A DNA stretch of 64,000 nt from positions 1 through 64,000 of the forward strand of contig NZ_SWBP01000008.1 in the NCBI RefSeq assembly GCF_005116455.1, written 5' to 3'. Position numbers and translations under genes: made by a program. This DNA is from Pedobacter cryophilus (GTDB lineage Bacteria > Bacteroidota > Bacteroidia > Sphingobacteriales > Sphingobacteriaceae). Shown in pieces: positions 46,001 through 54,450 of the stretch; position 1 is the first letter of the stretch, and each line of letters begins with the position of its first letter. Under the pieces are notes generated by a model. It was not told the origin of the DNA and made no database searches. It saw only the letters and a program-made list of their open reading frames with translations.

Positions 46001-47533
46001 ATGAAAACTATCCAAAAAATTGGACTAGCTATTTTTATTCTTTGCTTAGGCGTTTTCATTTCCTTGTTAGGTATTGGGCATTATCAACTGAGCGATAAAA
46101 TTTTTAAAGAAACCATCACGGATGCCAATCATCAGCAATTGCTAAAACCCGCTGTTAGTTTCATGATTGATAAAGATTATGATAGTAAAATTGCTTTTAT
46201 AGCTGATTTTAAAAAAGCTTTTAACAGTGTAAACGATGAATTTAAAAAGAACCAACAATGGGATAAAGTAATTTATGCAGATTACACCCAACCCATTGTA
46301 AAACATAGCACAATAGGTTTTGTAAAAGAAAACAGCTTAATACTCTTTTTCATTTGCTTTGTTGTAAGTTCTTTGGGCGGATTAATGTATATGATACCGG
46401 CTTTATTTATAGAACCTGTTGCTGGCATTAAACATAATGACATTTTTAAAACCGCCATCACCAGTCGTGGAATAATTGCCATTCTATTTTCTATTGGCCT
46501 TATTAGCTTTTATATTTTTCTTTACAAAGCACCAGAATACATCACCAACTGGATTTTATTAGTTGATGATTTAAGCTTCGCTATTAGTGGTTCCGAAGCT
46601 TCGCAATGGTTTTTATACGGCTTTTTATATTGTTTGGTAATGACGGTGATGAGTGCGAGAATGTACATTAAATACCGCCACAACAATTACCAATTGGTAC
46701 GTACCACATCGGTATTATTCTTCCAAATTGCTTTTGCATTTCTAATTCCAAATATCCTTTCTAAGTTGAATTTGCCATCTATGGATTTCAAAAACATGTG
46801 GCCATTAGATTATACTTTCTTTTTTGATTATAGAATAGATGGATTGATTTCTAAAGGCTTATTGGGCTATTGGATGTTGGGATGGGGAATATTTTTATTT
46901 GTAGTAGGCGTACCTGTAATGGTTTATTTCTTTGGCAAAAGATGGTATTGCTCTTGGGTTTGTGGCTGTGGTGGTTTAGCCGAAACTTTGGGCGATCCTT
47001 TTCGTCAGCTTTCAGATAAATCTTTAAAAGCCTGGAAATACGAGCGAGTAATTGTCCACAGCGTTTTAGTATTTGCTGTAGTGATGACAGCCGCCGTTTT
47101 GTACACTTATTTTACCGGAAACAGCAAATTATTAGGTATTGATACCGGAAGCATCAGAGAACAATATGGTTTCTTTATCGGCTTTATTTTTGCAGGAGCT
47201 ATTGGAACAGGATTTTATCCTATAATGGGAAGTAGAGTTTGGTGCCGATTTGGTTGCCCATTAGCAGCTTATTTAGGAATTATGCAAAGGTTTAAATCTA
47301 GGTTTAGAATTACTACCAATGGCGCTCAATGTATTTCATGTGGTAATTGTTCTACTTATTGCGAAATGGGAATTGACGTTAGAGCTTACGCACAAAAAGG
47401 AGAAAATATCATCAGATCTTCTTGTGTTGGTTGCGGAGTTTGCGCTGCAGTTTGCCCAAGAGGTGTTTTAAAATTAGAGAATTTAGCAGAAGAAGGTAGA
47501 TTTGAGGCTTATTTAAGGCCCGAAGAAAAATAA
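46001..47533 (+). CDS. NosR/NapH-like polyferredoxin membrane protein
   Basis: This protein of about 510 aa has an N-terminal transmembrane helix (MKTIQKIGLAIFILCLGVF), a periplasmic region, several further helices, a cysteine cluster WYCSWVCGCGGLAE as in NosR/NapH/CcoG family members, and two C-terminal 4Fe-4S motifs (CISCGNCSTYC, CVGCGVCAAVCPRG). It should move electrons across or along the membrane. The ATG at 45971 is also in frame and would overlap the upstream stop by 7 bp; I prefer 46001 since the membrane segment begins there. No nitrous oxide or nitrate reductase genes are nearby. Confidence 0.82.
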   Translation: MKTIQKIGLAIFILCLGVFISLLGIGHYQLSDKIFKETITDANHQQLLKPAVSFMIDKDYDSKIAFIADFKKAFNSVNDEFKKNQQWDKVIYADYTQPIVKHSTIGFVKENSLILFFICFVVSSLGGLMYMIPALFIEPVAGIKHNDIFKTAITSRGIIAILFSIGLISFYIFLYKAPEYITNWILLVDDLSFAISGSEASQWFLYGFLYCLVMTVMSARMYIKYRHNNYQLVRTTSVLFFQIAFAFLIPNILSKLNLPSMDFKNMWPLDYTFFFDYRIDGLISKGLLGYWMLGWGIFLFVVGVPVMVYFFGKRWYCSWVCGCGGLAETLGDPFRQLSDKSLKAWKYERVIVHSVLVFAVVMTAAVLYTYFTGNSKLLGIDTGSIREQYGFFIGFIFAGAIGTGFYPIMGSRVWCRFGCPLAAYLGIMQRFKSRFRITTNGAQCISCGNCSTYCEMGIDVRAYAQKGENIIRSSCVGCGVCAAVCPRGVLKLENLAEEGRFEAYLRPEEK

Positions 47534-47538
47534 CATTC

Positions 47539-48243
47539 ATGTCAGATACAATAACCAACAGGAATGTTTATGTCATCATTCCTGCTTATAACGAAGAAAA
47601 ATCAATTGCTAAAGTTATTCTTGATGTTCCAAAAAATCTTGTAGAGCAAATTATCGTAGGTAACAATAACTCTAAAGACAATACCGCTTTAGAAGCTAAA
47701 AATGCTGGAGCAATAGTAGTAGATGCACCAATTTCTGGTTATGGAAATGCTTGTTTAAAAGGAATAGATTATTTAAAAGATAAGGCCAAAGCCGATGACA
47801 TCATTGTTTTTATGGATGGTGATTATTCAGATTACCCCGAAGAAATAGTGAAAATAATTGCACCCATTCAAAACAATCAAGCTGATTTAGTAATTGGTTC
47901 TAGAGCATTGGGTATTAAAGAGCGTGGCGCAATGACATTGCCTCAAGAATTTGGAAACTGGCTAGCAACCAGATTAATTAAATTGTTTTACGGGGTAAAG
48001 TTTACCGATTTAGGTCCGTTTAGAGCAATTACTTGGGGTAATCTAATGACCATTAATATGCAAGATAAAACCTACGGCTGGACAGTAGAAATGCAAATAA
48101 AAGCCGCCAAATTGGGTTTAAGATGTGTAGAAGTGCCGGTAACTTATAGAAAACGAATCGGCGTAAGCAAAGTATCTGGCACTTTAAAAGGAGTGATTTT
48201 AGCCGGATACAAAATAATATGGATGATTTTTAAAAACTTATAA
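47539..48243 (+). CDS. GT2 glycosyltransferase, dolichyl-phosphate mannose synthase-like
   Basis: This 234-aa family 2 glycosyltransferase shows VIIPAYNEEKSIAKVI, the DxD-type VFMDGDYSDYPEE and late motif GLRCVEVPVTYRKRIG. Such enzymes transfer a sugar from a nucleotide donor to a lipid carrier. There is no C-terminal membrane domain. It starts 5 bp after the iron-sulfur gene and ends 2 bp before a second glycosyltransferase, so the two probably make a glycolipid or polymer together. Confidence 0.88.
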   Translation: MSDTITNRNVYVIIPAYNEEKSIAKVILDVPKNLVEQIIVGNNNSKDNTALEAKNAGAIVVDAPISGYGNACLKGIDYLKDKAKADDIIVFMDGDYSDYPEEIVKIIAPIQNNQADLVIGSRALGIKERGAMTLPQEFGNWLATRLIKLFYGVKFTDLGPFRAITWGNLMTINMQDKTYGWTVEMQIKAAKLGLRCVEVPVTYRKRIGVSKVSGTLKGVILAGYKIIWMIFKNL

Positions 48244-48257
48244 CTTTGCAATTTGAT

Positions 48258-49712
48258 ATGATTTGGCAGGTTTCTCTTCTTATACTCTACACCGTTTCGT
48301 TATTTATAATATTTATATTTAGTGTTGGGCAGGCCTATCTTATCTTTTTTTATCTCAAATCTAAAAGAGAAAAAGAAATTATACCGGTTTTGCAAAACGA
48401 TATTCCTAAAGTAACTGTTCAATTGCCTCTATATAATGAACTGTATGTGGTTGAACGACTAATTAACTCGGTTTGCGACCTTAATTATCCTAAAGAAAAA
48501 TTAGAAATTCAGGTTTTAGATGATTCTGATGATGATTCTTTAATCCTCACCAAAAGAATTATTGCCGAAAAACAAGCGCAAGGATTTGATATTGTTCACA
48601 TCGCTAGAACAAAGAATATTGGCTTTAAAGCCGGAGCTTTACAAAACGGTTTAAATATTGCCAAAGGAGAATTCATAGCTATTTTTGATGCCGATTTCCT
48701 TCCCGAAAAAGATTTTTTAATTCAGCTTATCCCCTACTTTAATCAAGCTAAAATTGGAATGGTACAAAGCCGTTGGGGGCATATCAATAAAGATTATTCT
48801 TTGTTAACTAAAGTACAAGGCTTTGGTTTAGACGGACATTTCACCATTGAACAAACCGGCAGAAATAAAGCTGGTTTATTTATGAATTTTAATGGCACCG
48901 CTGGTATATGGCGAAAAACCTGCATTATGGATGCTGGCGGTTGGCAACATGATACCTTAACCGAAGATTTAGATTTAAGCTATAGAGCACAGCTTAAAGG
49001 CTGGCAATTTCAATATGTAGAAGATGTTGCCACTCCGGCCGAACTCCCTGTAGAACTTAACGCTTTCCGTTCTCAACAACACCGCTGGACCAAAGGAGCC
49101 ATAGAAACTTCTAAAAAAATGGTGAAGGAAATTTGGAAAGCAGATGTTGGACTAAAAAAGAAAATTTTTGGCACCCTCCATTTAATGAATTCTTATGTTT
49201 TCTTATTTGTGTTTTTAACCAGCATTTTAAGTATTCCTGTGTTATTTATCAAAAATGAGGGAAATATCAATCCTATTTATTTCCAATTAATGTCGGTTTT
49301 TTTGATTGGGTTTGTGATTGTTACCCTGTTTTACCTCATTGCTAATTTCTCCAAAAAAGAGAGTTTAAAAGCCTTTGCTAAACTATTTCCCATGTTTCTT
49401 TCCGTTTCTATGGCATTAAGTTTTCACAATTCCATTGCCGTTTTAGAAGGTTTATTTGGTTTTAAAAGTGATTTTATCAGAACCCCCAAATTTAACATCA
49501 CCAATTTAAAAGAAGGTTTTAAAAGCAATATTTATGTAAAGCATGGTTTGCCAAAAGCTTTTTATGTGGAGCTGTTTTTAAGTCTTTACTTTTTTACCGG
49601 TTTAGTTTTCGCTATCTATTATAAAGATTTCGGATTGTTTCCTTTTCATTTGATGCTTTTTACAGGTTTTAGTACGTTGACGTTTTATTCTGTTAAGAGT
49701 AAGTTAGCTTAG
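48258..49712 (+). CDS. Cellulose synthase-like processive GT2 glycosyltransferase
   Basis: This protein of about 484 aa has an N-terminal transmembrane helix and a GT2 catalytic domain with VQLPLYNELYVVERLI, VLDDSDDDS, IFDADFLPE and the QxxRW motif (QQHRWTKGAI). Three or four C-terminal helices follow. This is the plan of processive or mannosyl/glucosyl transferases that push a glycan through the membrane. A TTG at 48246 is an alternative start; ATG 48258 lies directly before the membrane helix. Product unknown. Confidence 0.86.
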   Translation: MIWQVSLLILYTVSLFIIFIFSVGQAYLIFFYLKSKREKEIIPVLQNDIPKVTVQLPLYNELYVVERLINSVCDLNYPKEKLEIQVLDDSDDDSLILTKRIIAEKQAQGFDIVHIARTKNIGFKAGALQNGLNIAKGEFIAIFDADFLPEKDFLIQLIPYFNQAKIGMVQSRWGHINKDYSLLTKVQGFGLDGHFTIEQTGRNKAGLFMNFNGTAGIWRKTCIMDAGGWQHDTLTEDLDLSYRAQLKGWQFQYVEDVATPAELPVELNAFRSQQHRWTKGAIETSKKMVKEIWKADVGLKKKIFGTLHLMNSYVFLFVFLTSILSIPVLFIKNEGNINPIYFQLMSVFLIGFVIVTLFYLIANFSKKESLKAFAKLFPMFLSVSMALSFHNSIAVLEGLFGFKSDFIRTPKFNITNLKEGFKSNIYVKHGLPKAFYVELFLSLYFFTGLVFAIYYKDFGLFPFHLMLFTGFSTLTFYSVKSKLA

Positions 49713-49789
49713 AGTTAAGCTATCTAATTGGATTTTTGTTTCAATTGAATTTGAGTTCCAATTCATATTCTCGCCGCTCATAGCCGCGG

Positions 49790-50236
49790 GAGCCTATTAC
49801 TTTTTCTTTAGCAAAAAAGTAACAAAATGCCACCGCTTCGCCATTAGCTACAAAGTTTTTAGTTAAACTTCTTCATCACAACCGCTAATACCAAGGCGGA
49901 ATAAGACGGTTATGAATGGTTAGTGCAAGATGTTCTGATATTAATTTTGAAATTCATTATTCCCATTGAGATTGTGACTTTGCAAAGTTGTTGTGCAGAG
50001 CGACAAAGCAAGGCCGGCCTATGAAGATTTGAAAAGGAAGTCCAAGAAATCTTTGGCAGAAACTTACATAAAGCAGTATCATCAGCAAACCGACGAGTGA
50101 TGCAGAAACTTATAAATAGCAGAACCATTCCCACGGCTTCGGTTTGCGCTTAAAGATTTATTGAGGCTAACTGATCAAATATTCATCAGCCTTGATTTTT
50201 TGGTTACTTTTTTATCAAGAAAAAAGTGACAAGCCA
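49790..50236. repeat. Inverted-repeat-bounded intergenic element, about 0.45 kb
   Basis: On the left, CCTATTACTTTTTCTTTAGC then AAAAAAGTAACAAAATGCC; on the right, read on the minus strand, TTGTCACTTTTTTCTTGATA then AAAAAAGTAACCAAAAAATC. These are imperfect inverted copies of about 40 bp. Between them is sequence with no convincing coding frame: a 74-codon minus-strand frame (49910-50134) lacks protein-like composition. The arrangement suggests a MITE-like or decayed mobile sequence. The whole 49713-50333 gap contains this element and the terminator of the next gene. Confidence 0.55.
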
Positions 50237-50279
50237 TTGCCTGGCTAAGGCAGAAAAGCGTTGTGGGTTTGGGGTTTTA

Positions 50280-50309
50280 CAAAAAAAGCCAGTTCATCAC
50301 AAACTGGCT
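50280..50309 (-). terminator. Terminator of the cystathionine beta-synthase gene
   Basis: AGCCAGTT (50287-50294) and AACTGGCT (50302-50309) form an 8-bp stem. The A-run at 50280-50287 is the T-run of the minus-strand transcript, 25 bp after the gene's stop. Confidence 0.85.
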
Positions 50310-50333
50310 CTCAAAATTCATATAAACCAAAAA

Positions 50334-51695
50334 CTATCCCGATATCGCATCAATAATATCATACTGAGTAATAATCTCAATCCTTCCGTCAGAACATTCC
50401 ACTAAAACAGCCGAATTTTCTTTATTAATCAAACCCGAAATTTTATCAATAGAAGTATTTAAATCTACAAAAGGGAAAGAAGCAGTTTGAATTGCCGAAA
50501 CTTTTGAAGATTTTATAGCATTGTTTTCAATCAAGGCTGTTAAAATATCACTCTCCGTTACACGCCCAACAACCATCCCTTGCTGCACCACCGGAATTTG
50601 AGAAATATTTAAAGATTTCATGGTATTAATAGCTTCTAAAACAGTTTTTTCGCTATCAATAGTCACCATTTCTTGAGGCTCACGTTTACAAATAATAGAT
50701 CTTGCAGTTAGTTTTTCATCTTCTAAAAATCCTCTTTCACGCAACCAATCATCGTTAAACATTTTACCTAAATAACGTGTTCCGTGGTCATGAAAAATAA
50801 TCACCACCACATCGTCTTTCTTCAAATGCTCTTTCAATTGTAATAAACCAGCAACCGCTGCACCTGCCGAGTTTCCTGCAAAAATCCCCTCTTTTCGGGC
50901 AATATCTCTGGTCATTAAAGCGGCATCTTTATCGGTCACTTTTTCAAATCGGTCTATTAAAGAAAAATCGACGTTTTTAGGTAAAAAGTCTTCTCCAATA
51001 CCTTCAGTGATGTAAGGATAAACCTCCTTCATATCAAAAATTCCGGTTTCTTTGTACTTTTTAAATACCGAACCATAAGTATCAATTCCCCAAATTTTAA
51101 TGTTTGGGTTTTGCTCCTTTAAATATTTTCCTGTTCCAGAAATCGTTCCACCAGTGCCCACACCAACCACTAAATGAGTGATTTTCCCTTCCGTTTGTTC
51201 CCAAATCTCCGGACCAGTTTGCTCATAATGCGCCTGCGAATTAGATAAATTATCATACTGATTAGGCTTCCAAGAATTTGGAGTTTCACGCTCTAACCTG
51301 CTCGAAACCGAATAATAAGACCTCGGGTCTTCGGGCTCCACATCCGTTGGGCAAACAATTACCTCGGCACCAAAAGCCTTTAGCGCATCCACTTTTTCTT
51401 TAGATTGCTTATCCGTAGTCGTAAAAATACATTTATAGCCCTTACAAACCGCCGCAATAGCCAAACCCATCCCTGTATTGCCAGATGTTCCTTCAATAAT
51501 TGTTCCGCCTGGTTTCAACTTTCCACTCTTCTCGGCATCCTCAATCATCTTCAAAGCCATACGGTCTTTAATAGAATTACCCGGGTTGGTTGTCTCAATT
51601 TTGGCCAAAACCGTAGCCTCTATATCTTTTGTAAGTTTATTCAGTTTTACCAAAGGCGTATTGCCAATAGTTTCTAAAATATTGTTGTACCACAT
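50334..51695 (-). CDS. Cystathionine beta-synthase
   Basis: This 453-aa PLP enzyme joins homocysteine and serine to cystathionine (or acts as a cysteine synthase). The catalytic lysine K43 is in NPGNSIKDRMAL, the PLP-phosphate loop is in VGVGTGGTISGTG, and GTSGNTGMG follows the lysine. The C-terminal part (about 336-453) holds two CBS domains (VTIDSEKTVLEAI, ILTALIENNAI), which bind adenosyl ligands in regulated enzymes. It lacks the haem-binding N-terminus of animal CBS. Annotation as a plain cysteine synthase is excluded by the CBS pair, though activity on O-acetylserine is possible. Confidence 0.9.
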   Translation of the reverse strand: MWYNNILETIGNTPLVKLNKLTKDIEATVLAKIETTNPGNSIKDRMALKMIEDAEKSGKLKPGGTIIEGTSGNTGMGLAIAAVCKGYKCIFTTTDKQSKEKVDALKAFGAEVIVCPTDVEPEDPRSYYSVSSRLERETPNSWKPNQYDNLSNSQAHYEQTGPEIWEQTEGKITHLVVGVGTGGTISGTGKYLKEQNPNIKIWGIDTYGSVFKKYKETGIFDMKEVYPYITEGIGEDFLPKNVDFSLIDRFEKVTDKDAALMTRDIARKEGIFAGNSAGAAVAGLLQLKEHLKKDDVVVIIFHDHGTRYLGKMFNDDWLRERGFLEDEKLTARSIICKREPQEMVTIDSEKTVLEAINTMKSLNISQIPVVQQGMVVGRVTESDILTALIENNAIKSSKVSAIQTASFPFVDLNTSIDKISGLINKENSAVLVECSDGRIEIITQYDIIDAISG

Positions 51696-51843
51696 GGCAG
51701 TAAAGTTAAATAAATTAGCCTTACAAGCCTTCTATAAATTGCCAAAACCCCTAAAAAACAAACATTATACTTACAAATGTCATTCAACAAAATAAAATTC
51801 CGAAACGGGTTCTGTAACCCTAAAGCTTCAAAATTTAAAAAGG

Positions 51844-51955
51844 TATTTTTTAGAAAAGCAAATGCAGTGGTTCTTGGGTAAGGCTAGTCCTGCTGTACAT
51901 TCATACTGCACAGGCTTTATTCACGATGCCGGTATACATTTCCATCAGGTTTATT
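51844..51955 (-). repeat. Copy B of the dispersed structured intergenic repeat
   Basis: Read on the minus strand: AAACCTGATGGAAATGTATA, CCGGC, GCCTGTGCAGTATGAATG, TACAGCAGGACTAGCC and the tail TTGCTTTTCTAAAAAAT. The outer CCTG/CAGG pair and an inner 7-bp stem (CTGTGCA with TGTACAG) can form. It occupies the gap between the cystathionine beta-synthase and the restriction-modification operon. In the rest of that 457-bp gap I see only the operon's promoter region. Confidence 0.65.
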
Positions 51956-52092
51956 TTAATTAGGATAATGCACTAAACTTTGTTATGTGTTGGATTTTAT
52001 AGTTTAAATTAGTTAAAAAACTATACAAAGTATCTGTTAATCAAAATAAATTTTGAGGACACCGCTTTATAAAAAAATGTGGAAAAGTTTTG

Positions 52093-52148
52093 TGGACAGT
52101 TCTTGTCCATAAAAAAATCATATATTATATTTGGACAAAATTAGACCA
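52093..52148 (+). promoter_or_regulatory. R-M controller promoter with two operator palindromes
   Basis: The promoter is TTG (52103-52105), 20 bp, TATATTTG (52126-52133). Operator 1 is TGGACA-gttct-TGTCCA (52093-52109), a perfect 6-5-6 palindrome over the -33 element. Operator 2 is TGGACA-aaatt-AGACCA (52132-52148), with the same 6-5-6 geometry and 4 of 6 matches in its second arm. It overlaps the -7 element and likely transcription start, just before the ATG at 52153. This is the layout expected for an autoregulated controller (C) protein. Confidence 0.72.
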
Positions 52149-52152
52149 CAAA

Positions 52153-52470
52153 ATGAAAAAGCAACCGCTTACTTCTTTTAGTGAACACATACGCAACCTT
52201 CGTGAAACTGCTGAACTTTCGCTTAGACAAGTTGCAGGTGAACTAAATATTGACCCTTCCCTACTTGCCAAATTTGAACGTAACGAACGACAGCCTACAA
52301 AATATTTTATCAAACTTATTGCAGACTATTATCATATTGACAACAACGAATTACTAAGAGAATTCCTAAGCGATCAAATAGCATACAAAATGCTTGATGA
52401 ATACGATGGATTGGAAATATTAAAAGTTGCAGAAGAAAAAATCCTTTACCTAAAATCTAAAAAACAATGA
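52153..52470 (+). CDS. XRE-family regulator, restriction-modification controller protein
   Basis: This 105-aa DNA-binding protein has a lambda-repressor-like helix-turn-helix (LRETAELSLRQVAGELNIDP, then SLLAKFERNERQP) and a helical C-terminus. It is the first gene of a three-gene operon and overlaps the methyltransferase start by 4 bp (ATGA). C proteins of R-M systems delay endonuclease production until the host DNA is methylated. ATG 52153 is chosen because an upstream in-frame ATG at 52090 would run through the operators and promoter. C proteins are usually about 80 aa, so this one is slightly long. Confidence 0.82.
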   Translation: MKKQPLTSFSEHIRNLRETAELSLRQVAGELNIDPSLLAKFERNERQPTKYFIKLIADYYHIDNNELLREFLSDQIAYKMLDEYDGLEILKVAEEKILYLKSKKQ

Positions 52471-53444
52471 ACAATACAGTATCAAGAAATAAAGAATTGC
52501 CTACATTTTTCGGTGAATTACAACTAAAAGGTGAACGTCTTGACAACGTTAATATTGAAGATAATCCAACTTTATTTTACCAGCATCCAAACGGACAAAT
52601 TTGGAATGGTAATAGCATTGAATGGATGAAAACGCTTGATGATGAAAGTATTGATTTGGTATTTGCTGACCCACCTTATAATATCAAAAAAGCTGATTGG
52701 GACACTTTTGAAAGTCAAGAGGCATATATACAGTTTTCTATAGAATGGATTGAGCAAGCATCAAGAATTTTAAAACCGCATGGCTCATTATATATCTGCG
52801 GGTTTTCTGAAATACTTGCTGATATTAAACATCCTGCAACAAAGTTTTTTAAATCTTGTCGTTGGATAATTTGGAACTACAAGAACAAAGCCAACTTAGG
52901 GAAAGATTGGGGACGTAGCCACGAAAGTATTTTGCATTTTCGCAAAACAAAAAATTTCACTTTCAACATCGATAAAATCCGTATTCCATATGGCGAACAT
53001 ACATTAAAATATCCAAGCCATCCACAAGCTGAAACAAGTCAATACGGAAAAGGTAAAAATAGTAATCAAAATTGGGAACCAAATCCGTTAGGAGCAAAAC
53101 CTAAAGACGTTTTGGAAATTCCACAAGACATTATAGAAGTGCCTACCACTTGTAATGGAATGCATGAAAAAACACCCCATCCAACTCAAAAACCTGAAGA
53201 ACTTTTGAGAAAAATCATATTAGCTTCGTCTAACATAGGCGACATAATATTAGACCCTTTTTGTGGCTCTGGTACAACACCTGTTTGCGCTGAACAACTA
53301 AACCGCAAATGGTTATCTTGTGACCTATCTTCAGAATATTTAGATTGGGCTTGCGACCGTATTGAAATGGTTGAAGAATGGACTATCGAACAATGGATTA
53401 AATACGATTTTAACAACCAAAAAAGACGTAACTCAATAAGATGA
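52467..53444 (+). CDS. DNA methyltransferase, beta-class, type II R-M
   Basis: This 325-aa SAM-dependent DNA methyltransferase has the catalytic motif DPPY (D68-Y71 in VFADPPYNIKKADW) before the SAM-binding motif DPFCGSGTT (D263-T271), i.e. the beta-class order. DPPY can go with N6-adenine or N4-cytosine targets; adenine is more usual. The recognition sequence cannot be read from the protein. It overlaps the controller and the endonuclease by 4 bp each, so all three are coupled. Confidence 0.9.
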   Translation: MNNTVSRNKELPTFFGELQLKGERLDNVNIEDNPTLFYQHPNGQIWNGNSIEWMKTLDDESIDLVFADPPYNIKKADWDTFESQEAYIQFSIEWIEQASRILKPHGSLYICGFSEILADIKHPATKFFKSCRWIIWNYKNKANLGKDWGRSHESILHFRKTKNFTFNIDKIRIPYGEHTLKYPSHPQAETSQYGKGKNSNQNWEPNPLGAKPKDVLEIPQDIIEVPTTCNGMHEKTPHPTQKPEELLRKIILASSNIGDIILDPFCGSGTTPVCAEQLNRKWLSCDLSSEYLDWACDRIEMVEEWTIEQWIKYDFNNQKRRNSIR

Positions 53445-54337
53445 ACATAAAGAAGATTTTAGATAAAGCTCTTGACAAAAACAACTTTCAAAATTTGCAA
53501 GGCTATATAGATTTTGCACAACATTATCTTGATTTTGTATCTGAACACTTACAGGCTGTAATCATTTCACAAAACGAAAACTATTACAATTTTTACCAAT
53601 ATGACAAGCAGGGCAATTTTCAAATAACCCGACCTATCAATTCAAACCTGATGTATAAAACAGATACCTTTTCTGTTGCTAATAAAAAGTTTATTGAAAT
53701 GTTAATAAATATGAGAGATGTTAAGCCAACACTTGAAATTGAAAGACAAATACTCAATAATGCAACTTATACAATTCAACAATCAATTGGTGGTGCATTG
53801 GATGCAATTGAAGGAGGAAAATCCAACTTTGCAAGGAAAATAAATGGTGATTTATTTGAAAATTTAATCCGTCTTATTATCAACGAAACAGGAATAAAAG
53901 CTAAAGCTGGTATTGTTAAAGTGCCAGTAATAATTGATAATATTGAAGAGTTCAAAATGAATTACCAACATGACCTTATAATTGAAAATCTGGACGAAAT
54001 AAAACTAATAGGTTCAATCAAAACATCAAGCAAAGACCGTATTGACAAAATATTCATCGATAAATTTTTATACAATAAACTAACTGAAAAAGACACGCCT
54101 CACATTGCAATCTTTTTACATGACGTTCAGAGGAAAAATGCAAGAAAAGAAAATGAATATGGAGTTAGTGGAACATTTCTACCAGGACATTTCAAAGGTT
54201 ATACTATAAAACTCAATCCACTTGACGGTGTTTATTATTGCGACATTAGACCAAGCATGAAAACAGAAAAAATATTGAAAGACCACATCAAAACATTTGA
54301 CAATTTGCTTATCGACGACATTTGGAAATTCTTATAA
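53441..54337 (+). CDS. Type II restriction endonuclease (PD-(D/E)xK type)
   Basis: This 298-aa protein is encoded directly after the methyltransferase. Its C-terminal half shows a PD-(D/E)xK-like core: E140 in GDLFENLIR, D178 in YQHDLII, and K194 in GSIKTSSKDR, where serine takes the place of the usual acidic residue before xK. Flanking GSIKTSSKDRIDKIFIDKFL is used here as a family landmark. Restriction endonucleases vary widely, so the call depends on the core and position. It should cut DNA left unmethylated by its partner. The recognition sequence is unknown. Confidence 0.82.
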   Translation: MNIKKILDKALDKNNFQNLQGYIDFAQHYLDFVSEHLQAVIISQNENYYNFYQYDKQGNFQITRPINSNLMYKTDTFSVANKKFIEMLINMRDVKPTLEIERQILNNATYTIQQSIGGALDAIEGGKSNFARKINGDLFENLIRLIINETGIKAKAGIVKVPVIIDNIEEFKMNYQHDLIIENLDEIKLIGSIKTSSKDRIDKIFIDKFLYNKLTEKDTPHIAIFLHDVQRKNARKENEYGVSGTFLPGHFKGYTIKLNPLDGVYYCDIRPSMKTEKILKDHIKTFDNLLIDDIWKFL

Positions 54338-54359
54338 ATAACTAGACCTACACTTCTCT

Positions 54360-54394
54360 GGTTTCAGTGTTCCTTTTTCAGGAACACTGAAACC
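54360..54394 (+). terminator. Strong hairpin at the end of the R-M operon
   Basis: GGTTTCAGTGTTCC (54360-54373) and GGAACACTGAAACC (54381-54394) form a perfect 14-bp stem with a 7-base loop. No T-run follows on the plus strand, so it is a weaker terminator candidate, but the stem is very stable and lies 22 bp after the stop. Confidence 0.6.
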
Positions 54395-54450
54395 TTATTA
54401 TGAAAACAGAAAACTAAGTTTGATCATAATTTTTTTTTAATTTTAGAATA

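Noticed and set aside
49910-50134. 74-codon minus-strand frame in the intergenic element
   Set aside because: Composition is unlike a protein, there is no recognizable motif, and it lies wholly within a decayed repeat-like region.
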